A DNA stretch of 55,568 bases from Chromatiaceae bacterium. GTDB taxonomy: Bacteria > Pseudomonadota > Gammaproteobacteria > Chromatiales > Chromatiaceae. The stretch lies in NCBI GenBank assembly GCA_013426805.1, contig JACDZG010000040.1, forward strand, positions 1 through 55,568, in the 5' to 3' direction. The notes under the pieces were generated by a model, which was not told the DNA's origin, did not search any database, and was given only the letters and a program-made list of their open reading frames with translations. Below, one piece after another: positions 43,708 through 50,796 of this stretch (positions within the stretch are counted from its first letter, which is position 1; each line of letters opens with the position of its first letter). A program made the translations under genes and the position numbers.

Positions 43708-43822
43708 AAGTCCGGACGCTCCAGCGTCCGATCGGCCGACGCGCCGCTGGAGCGGCCGAATGGCATTCCCACGCTGGAGCTTGGGACCAAAATACAGCCA
43801 ACGAATACAATCGGGATTTCAC

Positions 43823-44077
43823 ATGGCACTTCATATCGTCAATCAAGAAGCCGACCGACTCGCACGCGAGATTGCAGACCTGACCGACGAGAGCCTCTCG
43901 GCGGTCGTGGTCAGCGCACTGCGCGAGCGGGCGCTGCGCCTGCGCGAGGCCGCAGGTCGCGGCGCAAGCCTCGCGCAGATGCGCGAAATCGCTGCCCTGA
44001 GTGCGCGCAAATGCGCCGGGGACCGGCGCAGTCACGAGGAAATCGTCGGCTACGACGAACATGGTTTGCCAAGCTGA
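43823..44077 (+). CDS. vapB: VapB-type antitoxin (PSK/Rv0623-like)
   Basis: The 84-residue protein begins MALHIVNQEADRLAREIADLTDESLSAVV-like (split at about 20), which is the ribbon-helix-helix pattern of Rv0623-type VapB antitoxins. An Arg-rich helix and a C-terminal RSHEEIVGYDEHGLP tail that contacts the toxin follow. The ATG at 43823 is chosen because it starts this motif. Its stop overlaps the vapC start by one base (TGATG), so the pair is coupled. Palindromic repeats crowd its upstream region. Confidence 0.88.
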   Translation: MALHIVNQEADRLAREIADLTDESLSAVVVSALRERALRLREAAGRGASLAQMREIAALSARKCAGDRRSHEEIVGYDEHGLPS

Positions 44078-44553
44078 TGGTCATCGATACCTCGGCGATC
44101 ATCACCATCCTGCGCGGCGAGCCAGCAGCCGATCGGTTCCAGCAGTCGATCGCCGCGGCACCCCAGCGTCGACTGAGTGCGGCCACCCTGCTGGAATGCC
44201 GGATCGTGGCCGCCAATCTGGGCATCGCCTCCGAGTTGGATGCCTGGCTGGCCGCCGCGGCGATCATGATCGAGCCATTCACCGCGGACCAATGCCGATT
44301 GGCTGAGGGGGGCTTTCTCGCCTTCGGTAAGGGTCGCCATCCGGCCGGCCTCAACTTCGGCGACTGCTTTGCTTATGCCCTGGCGAAGCAGACCGGCGAG
44401 CCCCTGCTCTCATTCTGGCTCCCACGCTCCTGCGTGGGAGCACGTGCGGGCGCTCCGCGTCCGGCGCCAAGACCGGACGCGGAGCGCCCGCCCGGCATTC
44501 CCACGCGGAGCGTGGGAACGGAATACCGGGGACAGACCACGGCTTCCTGCTAA
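44077..44553 (+). CDS. vapC: VapC-type PIN toxin with C-terminus replaced by a repeat
   Basis: Residues 1-112 are a standard VapC: MVIDTSAIITILRGEP with the first Asp, SAATLLECRIV with the Glu, and NFGDCFAYALAKQTGEPLL with the last Asp. The family normally ends within about 15-20 residues of GEPLL, with a Lys-Gly-x-Asp-Phe stretch. Here 46 residues encoded by the palindromic repeat at 44414-44524 follow instead (from Phe113 on). The catalytic acidic residues before it survive, but the last strand and the fourth acidic site may be lost. Activity is doubtful. Confidence 0.82.
   Translation: MVIDTSAIITILRGEPAADRFQQSIAAAPQRRLSAATLLECRIVAANLGIASELDAWLAAAAIMIEPFTADQCRLAEGGFLAFGKGRHPAGLNFGDCFAYALAKQTGEPLLSFWLPRSCVGARAGAPRPAPRPDAERPPGIPTRSVGTEYRGQTTASC
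44414..44524. repeat. Composite palindromic repeat inserted in the vapC 3' end
   Basis: Three hairpins in a row are seen: GGCTCCCACGC with its complement, GGGCGCTCCGCGTCCGG with its complement, and TTCCCACGC with GCGTGGGAA. Related units lie at about 43695-43790. The element provides the last 46 codons and the stop of vapC. Confidence 0.75.
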
Positions 44554-44741
44554 CCGTTTGATGACGGGCGCGAATCTGCCTCGGCCCTGGGTTTGCGTGG
44601 CGGAAAGCGGAACAGTTTCTCCCCAGATTGCGCCTGACGCTTAAGGATATCATCGAAGATTGCATTGGGGTCGTGTCCGAATTCTGCCGCGTAGGCTTCG
44701 CGCAAAGCCCGGGTTTCGGCGACGATGGGGTCTTGCCACAT
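44550..44741 (-). CDS. Small protein paired with a PIN-domain gene
   Basis: The 63-residue protein reads MWQDPIVAETRALREAYAAEF and later AIFDDILKRQAQSG. This is the type of short helical protein often found directly after PIN-domain genes; it may be the antitoxin or a partner. It starts 3 bp after the PIN gene stop, so the two form one transcript with the PIN gene first. Its stop codon overlaps the end of the convergent vapC by 4 bp, beyond the repeat that gives vapC its tail. Confidence 0.6.
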   Translation of the reverse strand: MWQDPIVAETRALREAYAAEFGHDPNAIFDDILKRQAQSGEKLFRFPPRKPRAEADSRPSSNG

Positions 44742-44744
44742 TCG

Positions 44745-45221
44745 TCAGTCCTCCATTAGCTCGGTTGGGGTGCAAATGATTGGCGGCTCGACGCCATGCG
44801 AACGGCAAACGCTTTCGATCTTCGGGCGTAAGCTCGCATTGGCGATATGCGAGCAGTTCCATGTCAGCAAATAGTCGATGGCGTTTACCGCGGCAATGGC
44901 AACATGATATGCGTCGATCTCGGCTTGACTGGGTAGGGCGCCCTCGGCGACAAGGGCTAGACCAAGCGCCCTGACCTCCTCGGTTGCTTCCAGCTTGGGA
45001 ATGTGCGCAATCGCGTCGAGCCGACGCTTCGCAGCGTCTGGGTGACCTTTGCTCGCCTCGGCAACGACGAAGGATGAAACGTAGACATCGAACTGACTGC
45101 GCCGCCCGTCCCACCAGTCCACCGTCGCAACCTGGTTTGCCGCCGTCCGGAGGTCGTTGCTCGGGCGCGCGGTCAGGTAGCTGATCACTGACGTTTCGAT
45201 GTAAACCTTGGGTTTGGACAT
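44745..45221 (-). CDS. PIN-domain protein (putative toxin)
   Basis: The 158-residue protein starts KVYIETSVISYL (Glu in place of the usual first Asp, as in several PIN subfamilies). It has VSSFVVAEASKG with the mid Glu, SQAEIDAYHVAIAAVNAIDYLLTWNCSHIAN with late acidic residues, and a C-terminal PPIICTPTELMED tail typical of this PIN subgroup. It is predicted to be a ribonuclease. The small gene at 44550-44741 follows 3 bp later and probably supplies the antidote. Confidence 0.82.
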   Translation of the reverse strand: MSKPKVYIETSVISYLTARPSNDLRTAANQVATVDWWDGRRSQFDVYVSSFVVAEASKGHPDAAKRRLDAIAHIPKLEATEEVRALGLALVAEGALPSQAEIDAYHVAIAAVNAIDYLLTWNCSHIANASLRPKIESVCRSHGVEPPIICTPTELMED

Positions 45222-45385
45222 ATCGCTGTCGCTCGTCTCGCGGTCGTCAGGTGCTAAGCCGCAGCCAACTGGCTACCGAATATTACAACCGAGCAGAGTC
45301 TTGCGCCAACTCACGCAAACGCACTCGGCACCGGGGTCGAATCCCGACCGATGTACGAGGCGAATCGGCCGCGCGGGGAATACTC

Positions 45386-45410
45386 AGACCTTGAGGTATC
45401 CCCCACAAAT
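45386..45410 (+). repeat. Degenerate arm of the 798-948 MITE-like family
   Basis: AGACCTTGAGGTATCCCCCA and the next five bases differ only slightly from the right arm of the element near the window start (917-948). No partner arm is seen nearby. It lies just before a decayed higA. Confidence 0.5.
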
Positions 45411-45419
45411 CAGCCACCC

Positions 45420-45611
45420 GGCTCGCGTAACGGCCTTGATCATCGTTTCGGCCATCCCCGCATCTCGCCGGACACGGCACTGCGCCTGGCCCGCTATTTG
45501 GGCTCCACCCCGGAGTTTTGGATGGACTTGCAGACCGCCTACGACCTCAAGGTCAGGCCAGGCCAGGCCGCCGGGGACGCCATCGGGGCCATTGAGCCCC
45601 GCGCGGCATGA
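45420..45611 (+). pseudogene. Remnant of a HigA-type antitoxin gene
   Basis: RISPDTALRLARYLGSTPEFW followed by MDLQTAYDLKV is the C-terminal half of a HigA antitoxin, like the intact copy at 39890-40207. The Met-Thr-His-Pro-Gly-Glu start and the first HTH helix are missing. No HigB toxin precedes it, and the repeat arm at 45386-45410 lies where the 5' half should be. It is probably a dead fragment left after an insertion or deletion. Confidence 0.7.
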
Positions 45612-45633
45612 CGAGAGCGAACGCCATCGACCC

Positions 45634-46983
45634 TCACATCCCCAAAACCCCGATGCTCCGTCCACGATGGGTCTCGATGCGCTGGAAGACCTTCTCCTCC
45701 CAAGGCCGGTCGCTACGGTCGAAGATCACCAGGTGGGCCTCGTCGGCACCGCTCTTGTCGCAATAGGTCCAGGTCTGCGCAAGCCCCGCGGCAAGGGTGC
45801 GCTCCAGACTCTTGTGCAGGAGCTTGAGCTCAATGACGACCTTCTGCACCCCGCCCGGGTGGGGCCAGATGACCAGTAGATCCGTGCGCATCCGGCCCAG
45901 TCCGTACTCGCGTTCGATGCGACCGCCGCCATTGACGATACGTTGCAGAAAGGCCTGCATCAGGAGCTGCGGACCGGCCTCCTTGTAATCGAAGCGCTCG
46001 ATCCAGTGCTCCGAATGCTCGCGGAAGAATTCCTGGAAGGCGGCGAGCAGCTTGGCAAAGTCCAGTCGGCCATCGGGCCGGAGATACCATCGCGTTTCCT
46101 GGTGGATGTCGCTCTGCAAGACCCAGGTCAGGTCGCGCGGGATGATCTCGCGATAGATCGGGTTGGCGACGATCAGCCGGCCGCCCGGAGCGCGGCGGAT
46201 GAGCCCGAGGTCGATCAGGTATTCGACATCGTGCATCCCGTATCCGTGCCGCTCCTCGTCGCCGGTCAGGATCGCCTCGACGACCCGCTGCACCCGGGGC
46301 TCCCGGAGTTTGTCCGTGAGCTGGTCCAGATGGGTGTTGCGGCGCTGGATCAGGGTCTCGGCGGCGGCGTCGATGGCCTCGCCGTCGATCGTGCGGCGAC
46401 GCTCGCGCAGGTCCTTGCGACGGAAGGCGACCTCGTAGCCGAGCGCGTTGACCAACCAGGGCTGGCCGCAGGTCCAGTACCAGACCCGGTCGATCGCCCC
46501 GGGAGCGAAGGGCTGGCCGGTCGCGTCGGTGTGCTGGCGGTAGAGCGCGGCGCGGCCTTGATCATAAGCCCGGCCACCGCGCGAGTCGCAAGGCCGCTGG
46601 TCCGCACAGCGGACCCTACGGAACTCGTCGTGCAGCAGCACCGGGACGATGCGCCGGTTGCCCTTGGACTCGTAGAGTTCGTCGTCGAGCAGCGCGCCCT
46701 CCCAGAAGACGCCCTTGCCGGTGTGCGGATCGACCCGGTTCTCCAGCCGGTCACGATAGACGGCCGAGCAGATCATGAGAACCCAGCGCGCCCGGTCGGC
46801 AGCCAACTGCTCCCGGCACCAGCGCGGCCAGTCGATCAGCTCATGACCGTGGAAGCGGTCCAGCGCGACCGCGATGCCATCCCCGCGCAATGCCTGGGCG
46901 AGTGCCAGCACCGCGTCCGAGTGCCGGTCCGAGTGCTGGGCATAGCTGACGAAGACGCGGATCTGTGGGTCGTCGGTGCGCAT
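45634..46983 (-). CDS. SEFIR/TIR-like domain fused to the C-terminal half of an ATPase-nuclease (chimera)
   Basis: The 449-residue protein has an N-terminal SEFIR-like domain (IRVFVSYAQHSDRHSD, WVLMICSAVYRDR, RRIVPVLL) to about residue 120. Residues 121-142 are encoded by a palindromic repeat. From about 145 it continues with the second half of a P-loop ATPase family (LYRQHTDATGQPF, GQPWLVNALG), ending in a PD-(D/E)XK-like nuclease (DLLVIWPHPGGVQKVVIELK). The P-loop and Walker B that should precede this half are missing. The ATG at 46983 begins the SEFIR domain. It reads as two genes joined at a repeat. Whether it is functional is unknown. Confidence 0.7.
   Translation of the reverse strand: MRTDDPQIRVFVSYAQHSDRHSDAVLALAQALRGDGIAVALDRFHGHELIDWPRWCREQLAADRARWVLMICSAVYRDRLENRVDPHTGKGVFWEGALLDDELYESKGNRRIVPVLLHDEFRRVRCADQRPCDSRGGRAYDQGRAALYRQHTDATGQPFAPGAIDRVWYWTCGQPWLVNALGYEVAFRRKDLRERRRTIDGEAIDAAAETLIQRRNTHLDQLTDKLREPRVQRVVEAILTGDEERHGYGMHDVEYLIDLGLIRRAPGGRLIVANPIYREIIPRDLTWVLQSDIHQETRWYLRPDGRLDFAKLLAAFQEFFREHSEHWIERFDYKEAGPQLLMQAFLQRIVNGGGRIEREYGLGRMRTDLLVIWPHPGGVQKVVIELKLLHKSLERTLAAGLAQTWTYCDKSGADEAHLVIFDRSDRPWEEKVFQRIETHRGRSIGVLGM
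46558..46621 (-). repeat. Palindromic repeat element inside the SEFIR-nuclease gene
   Basis: Read on the minus strand it starts GTAGGGTCCGCTGTGCGGACC and ends CTTATGATCAAG, matching the right half of the copies at 24137-24234 and 50641-50741. It is in frame with the gene and codes VRCADQRPCDSRGGRAYDQG-like residues; the 24137 copy reads VRCADRRPCRSRDGRVDDQG in the same frame. Confidence 0.8.
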
Positions 46984-47495
46984 CGGGCGGGTCCTGGTCA
47001 ACCGGCGTGGCGGCAGTGTAATCCATGGTCCGTTGGCGCGATACGGGACAGCCTGGTTGCGGGGCCGGACCCGGAGCCCGCCGACCCGTCCGGTGCCTTG
47101 CGTCCCCCGCTCGCTCTCGCGCCCGAGGACTGGCCGAGCGGACCCGGCCGGCGGCACTGCTTCGAGCCGGACGGGGTATGCCCCATCAACCGCGGCGCAG
47201 AGCGCCGGACACAGGCGTAACACCGCGGAGCGGTGTTACGAGAACAAAACGAGTCGCCGGGCTTCGCGGCTTAGTGGGTCCAGAGCGAGCGCAGATGGAC
47301 CTCTGTCGCCCGATACAACGGCTTACGCCATACGGTTCCTCCAGGGCGCGGACGGGTAAGACAAGGGCCTCGCCTTCGCCGCCGCTGAGGCCCTCAGGCT
47401 CGCCCTGCTGGAAACGGTCGAGACCCGCTATGGGAGGTGTTCGAGGTGCCGGGGCCGGCGGCGGTCGAACCCACCGACGCTGGAGCCGTCGCCGT
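46984..47495. other. Gap without an assignable gene
   Basis: About 510 bp between the starts/ends of two minus-strand genes. Frames across it are Arg/Pro/Gly-rich and look non-coding; a short stretch near 47365-47425 (AEALRLALLETVETRYG on the plus strand) could be a gene fragment. No repeat, RNA gene or clear promoter was recognised. Confidence 0.5.
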
Positions 47496-50400
47496 TCAGC
47501 GCTCCGCCTCGCCCAACACCCGCTCCGTGGTCCCCAGACCGTAGGGCTTACCGTCGGCCCCGAGCAGCACCGTGGGCACCAGCCAGACCGCGAGTTCCCG
47601 CCCGTCTTGGGTGCGGCGACGGGTGCGGTAGGGCTCCATCGGCCGGCCGGCGCGCAGCGCCGCCAGCATCCGCTCATGCTCCGGCCAGGCGTCCGCGGGG
47701 ATCAGCTCACGGATGTTGAGCGCCAGGGCCGCGGCCTCCGGGTAACCATAGACCCGCTCCGCGGCCGGGTTCCAGGCCAGGATGCCGCCGTCGAACCCTT
47801 GCGCGGTGATGGCGTCCGCCGCGTCGCGCACCAGGGCCGCCAGCCGCTGCTCATCGGCCAGGGTCACGCGCAGGCGCCGCGCTTCCTTGATCTCGTCGAT
47901 CTCCATGAAGGTGATCACCGCCCCGTCGATGCGGTGGTCCAGGGTCTTGTAGGGCCGCAGCCGCACCGCGTACCAGTGACCGGCGTTGTCCTGCAACTCG
48001 AGTGACTCGACCTCCAGGCTGTTGATCACCCGCCGTACCAGATCCTCCAGGTTCGGTACCTCAATGTTGGGTTTGATGTTGCCGATCGGCCGGCCCAGGT
48101 CCGCGCCGATCAGATTCAACAGCCGCTCCGCCTGGGGGGTGAACTGGCGGATACGCAGTTCATTGTCCAGCATCAGGATCGGCAGATTGATACTGGCCAG
48201 CATGTTGTTGATGTCGTTATTGGCGGTGGCCAGCTCGGCGTTACGGCTCTCCAGTTCGTCATTGACGGTGGCCAGTTCCTCGTTGGTAGACTGGAGTTCC
48301 TCCTTGGCGGTCTCCAACTCCTCGTTGGTGCTCTGCAACTCCTCGTTGGCGGACTGGATCTCCTCGTTCATGGAGCGCAGCTCCTCGTTGGTTCCTTCCT
48401 GCTCGGCGATGGCCGACTGCATGTAATCGCGGGTGCTCGCCAGTTCATGCTCCAGGGTCGCAATGTAATCGTCCCGATCCGGAATGGCCGTACTGTCGGC
48501 GGTACCGGGCGCCGACCGGGCCGATTCCGCGGCGGCCGGTCCGACCGCCTCCTCGAACAGGACCAGGAAGCACGGCGCCCCGCCGGCCGCCGCGCGCAGC
48601 GGCAACACCTGAAGATCGACCTGCGCCTCACTGCCGTTGGTCCGATAGTGTACCCCGGTCTTGCGGACCGGGGCGCTGGAGTCACGCGCCTGCACGAGCG
48701 CGGCGCGCAGGGCGACGAAGAGCCCGCGGCGCACCATCTTGAGCAGGTTGAGGCTCGCCGCCCCCGGTGCCGGCTCCAGGTAACGCCCGGTCTGACCGCG
48801 AAAGTGCAGAATGTCCCAATCGGCGGTGACGATCACCCCGGCCGGGCTGAAACGCGCCAGGATCAACTCCTCGGCCTCCTGTTGGGGGCTGCGGCCCGGC
48901 GTCACCGGCCGCGGCGGCGGCAGCTCCGCCAGCCCGTCCTGATATGGCGTGCGCGGCTTGAAGGAATAACCCTCGCGCACCGCCACCGACTTCTTGGAAT
49001 AGAGCTTGGAGGGCTGATCCACCAGGGCGAACAGGTCGGCTTGAGCGCCGATGCTCTCCGAGGGTCCGAGCATCAGGAACCCTTCCGGCTCCAGGGCATA
49101 GTGGAACATCTGCAAGACCCGCTTCTGCAGCATTGGACCCAGATAGATCAATAAATTGCGACACGAAACGAGGTCCAGCCGGGAGAACGGCGGGTCTTTC
49201 ACCACATTCTGCACGGCAAACACACAGCGATCACGCAGGGCCTTGCTGACCTGCCAACCGCCGGTGACCTTCACAAAGAAGCGTCGCAGCCGCTCCGGGG
49301 AGACCTCCGCCTGGATACGTTCCGGATAAACGCCGCGACGCGCCGCACTGATCGCCTGTTCATCAATGTCGGTGGCGAAGATCTGGATGGTGCCGACCAG
49401 CCCAGCGTCGCACTCCCGCTCGTCACAGCCCTCGATCAGGGTCATGGCCAGCGAATACGCCTCCTCCCCGGTCGCGCAGCCGGGGACCCAGATGCGCACC
49501 TGAGACAGGATCTCGGCCGGGGCCGCGCCGGTCTCCGGGATCGCGCCCGGCCGCGTGCGCGCGGCGAAGATCCGCGGCAGGGCCAGCGCACGCAGCACCT
49601 CGAAGGTCTCCGGATCGCGAAAAAAGCCGGTCACATTGATCAGGAGATCGTGAAAGAGCGCGTCCAGTTCCACCGGTGTGTTCTGGAGATAACGCACATA
49701 GTCGCCCAGTCGCTCCAGCTTGTGGAGCAGCATCCGCCGACGGATGCGCCGCCGGATCGTGGACTGCTTGTAGAGCGCGAAGTCATTGCCGGTGCGCGCG
49801 CGCAGCAACAGATAGACCTTGTCGAGTGCCTGACTGGCCGCCTCCCCGAGGTCGGGCTCCGACGGCTGGCGCTGGCGCAGTAAGGGGTGGGCGGCAATGC
49901 GCGCCAGCTCGCGCGCGATCTCCCGCGGCGGCAGCACCAGGTCGGCGCAGCCGGCGGCCACCGCGCTCCCCGGCATGCCCCAGTAGGCGGCGCTCGCCTG
50001 ATCCTGCGCGAAGGTCACACCGCCGGCCGCCTTGATGGCAGCGAGCCCCGCGGTCCCGTCCGATGCGGTCCCGGAGAGCACCACTCCAATCGCCTGACTG
50101 CCGCGGTCCTGCGCCAGACTGCGCAGGAATTCATCCACCGGCAGGTGACGTCCGCGCTCGATCACCCGCTCCAACACCTGCAGGCGCCCGTGCAGAATCC
50201 CCAGCGTCACGTTGGGTGGGATCGTATAGACGTGATTCGGCGCCACGGGCAGTCCATCGGTGGCCTCCAGCACCGGCATGCGGGTGGAGCGCCCGATCAG
50301 TTCAGCCAGCAGGCTCGGGTGCTGCGGGTCGAGGTGCTGGACCAGGACGAAGGCCATGCCGGTATCCGTCGGCAGATCCTCGAACAGCAGCCGATAGGCC

Positions 50401-50579
50401 TCGAGACCGCCGGCGGAGGCGCCGATACCGACCACCGGGAAGTTCTCGGCCACCGCGGGCGCGGCGCTGACCGCATCGGCGTGATCGGACGCCGGGGATT
50501 CAGGGTCCGCCTGGGGCGCCGAGCGTGGCGCCGATTCGGCCGTCTCTGTTGTTTTCGGCATATACTGGCTCTTGAACAT
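47496..50579 (-). CDS. CheB-CheR-PAS fusion chemoreceptor-modifying/sensor protein
   Basis: The 1027-residue protein has a CheB methylesterase domain (about 45-230; VVGIGASAGGLEAYR with the Ser, HLDPQHPSLLAELIGR with the His, VLSGTASDGTAG with the Asp). A CheR methyltransferase follows (about 250-510; LLINVTGFFRDPETFE, PGCATGEEAYSLAM). Next are a PAS-like stretch, a long coiled coil (690-770, repeated NEELQSTNEELE) and two PAS domains. No histidine-kinase domain is present, unlike some relatives. Such proteins are linked to chemosensory or biofilm control. It is divergent from the PAS-GGDEF-EAL gene, which suggests common control. Confidence 0.92.
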   Translation of the reverse strand: MFKSQYMPKTTETAESAPRSAPQADPESPASDHADAVSAAPAVAENFPVVGIGASAGGLEAYRLLFEDLPTDTGMAFVLVQHLDPQHPSLLAELIGRSTRMPVLEATDGLPVAPNHVYTIPPNVTLGILHGRLQVLERVIERGRHLPVDEFLRSLAQDRGSQAIGVVLSGTASDGTAGLAAIKAAGGVTFAQDQASAAYWGMPGSAVAAGCADLVLPPREIARELARIAAHPLLRQRQPSEPDLGEAASQALDKVYLLLRARTGNDFALYKQSTIRRRIRRRMLLHKLERLGDYVRYLQNTPVELDALFHDLLINVTGFFRDPETFEVLRALALPRIFAARTRPGAIPETGAAPAEILSQVRIWVPGCATGEEAYSLAMTLIEGCDERECDAGLVGTIQIFATDIDEQAISAARRGVYPERIQAEVSPERLRRFFVKVTGGWQVSKALRDRCVFAVQNVVKDPPFSRLDLVSCRNLLIYLGPMLQKRVLQMFHYALEPEGFLMLGPSESIGAQADLFALVDQPSKLYSKKSVAVREGYSFKPRTPYQDGLAELPPPRPVTPGRSPQQEAEELILARFSPAGVIVTADWDILHFRGQTGRYLEPAPGAASLNLLKMVRRGLFVALRAALVQARDSSAPVRKTGVHYRTNGSEAQVDLQVLPLRAAAGGAPCFLVLFEEAVGPAAAESARSAPGTADSTAIPDRDDYIATLEHELASTRDYMQSAIAEQEGTNEELRSMNEEIQSANEELQSTNEELETAKEELQSTNEELATVNDELESRNAELATANNDINNMLASINLPILMLDNELRIRQFTPQAERLLNLIGADLGRPIGNIKPNIEVPNLEDLVRRVINSLEVESLELQDNAGHWYAVRLRPYKTLDHRIDGAVITFMEIDEIKEARRLRVTLADEQRLAALVRDAADAITAQGFDGGILAWNPAAERVYGYPEAAALALNIRELIPADAWPEHERMLAALRAGRPMEPYRTRRRTQDGRELAVWLVPTVLLGADGKPYGLGTTERVLGEAER

Positions 50580-50640
50580 CCGGTAGTAGGGAAAGCCTGA
50601 TCACGTCCGGACTCGGGCCGATCGAATAAGGGAGTAGCTC

Positions 50641-50741
50641 GGTCCGCACAGCGGACCCTACGGTCAGGCCGCGATCTGTCGGGTCCGCCGTGCGGACCGG
50701 CCGCCGCGCACAGCGCGAGGTCGCCGGCTTGATGGATCAAG
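50641..50741. repeat. Palindromic repeat element, two-armed copy
   Basis: GGTCCGCACAGCGGACCCTA faces GGGTCCGCCGTGCGGACC about 40 bp on. The same flank ending TTGATGGATCAAG as in the 24137 copy follows. It fills the divergent gap between the CheB-CheR gene and the GGDEF-EAL gene, so it may affect both promoters. Confidence 0.78.
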
Positions 50742-50796
50742 ACCGTTGTTTCACCATGAGCCAATCCGCCCCCTGCCGTCCGACCCCGGAGCCCCC

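Noticed and set aside
43467-43822. Open frame before vapB as an N-terminal extension of the antitoxin
   Set aside because: It crosses the 33-bp inverted repeats and other repeat DNA; the VapB motif starts at the ATG at 43823.
47025-48005. Plus-strand open frame of 326 codons
   Set aside because: It overlaps the 3' end of the CheB-CheR gene, lacks motifs and is Arg/Pro-rich.
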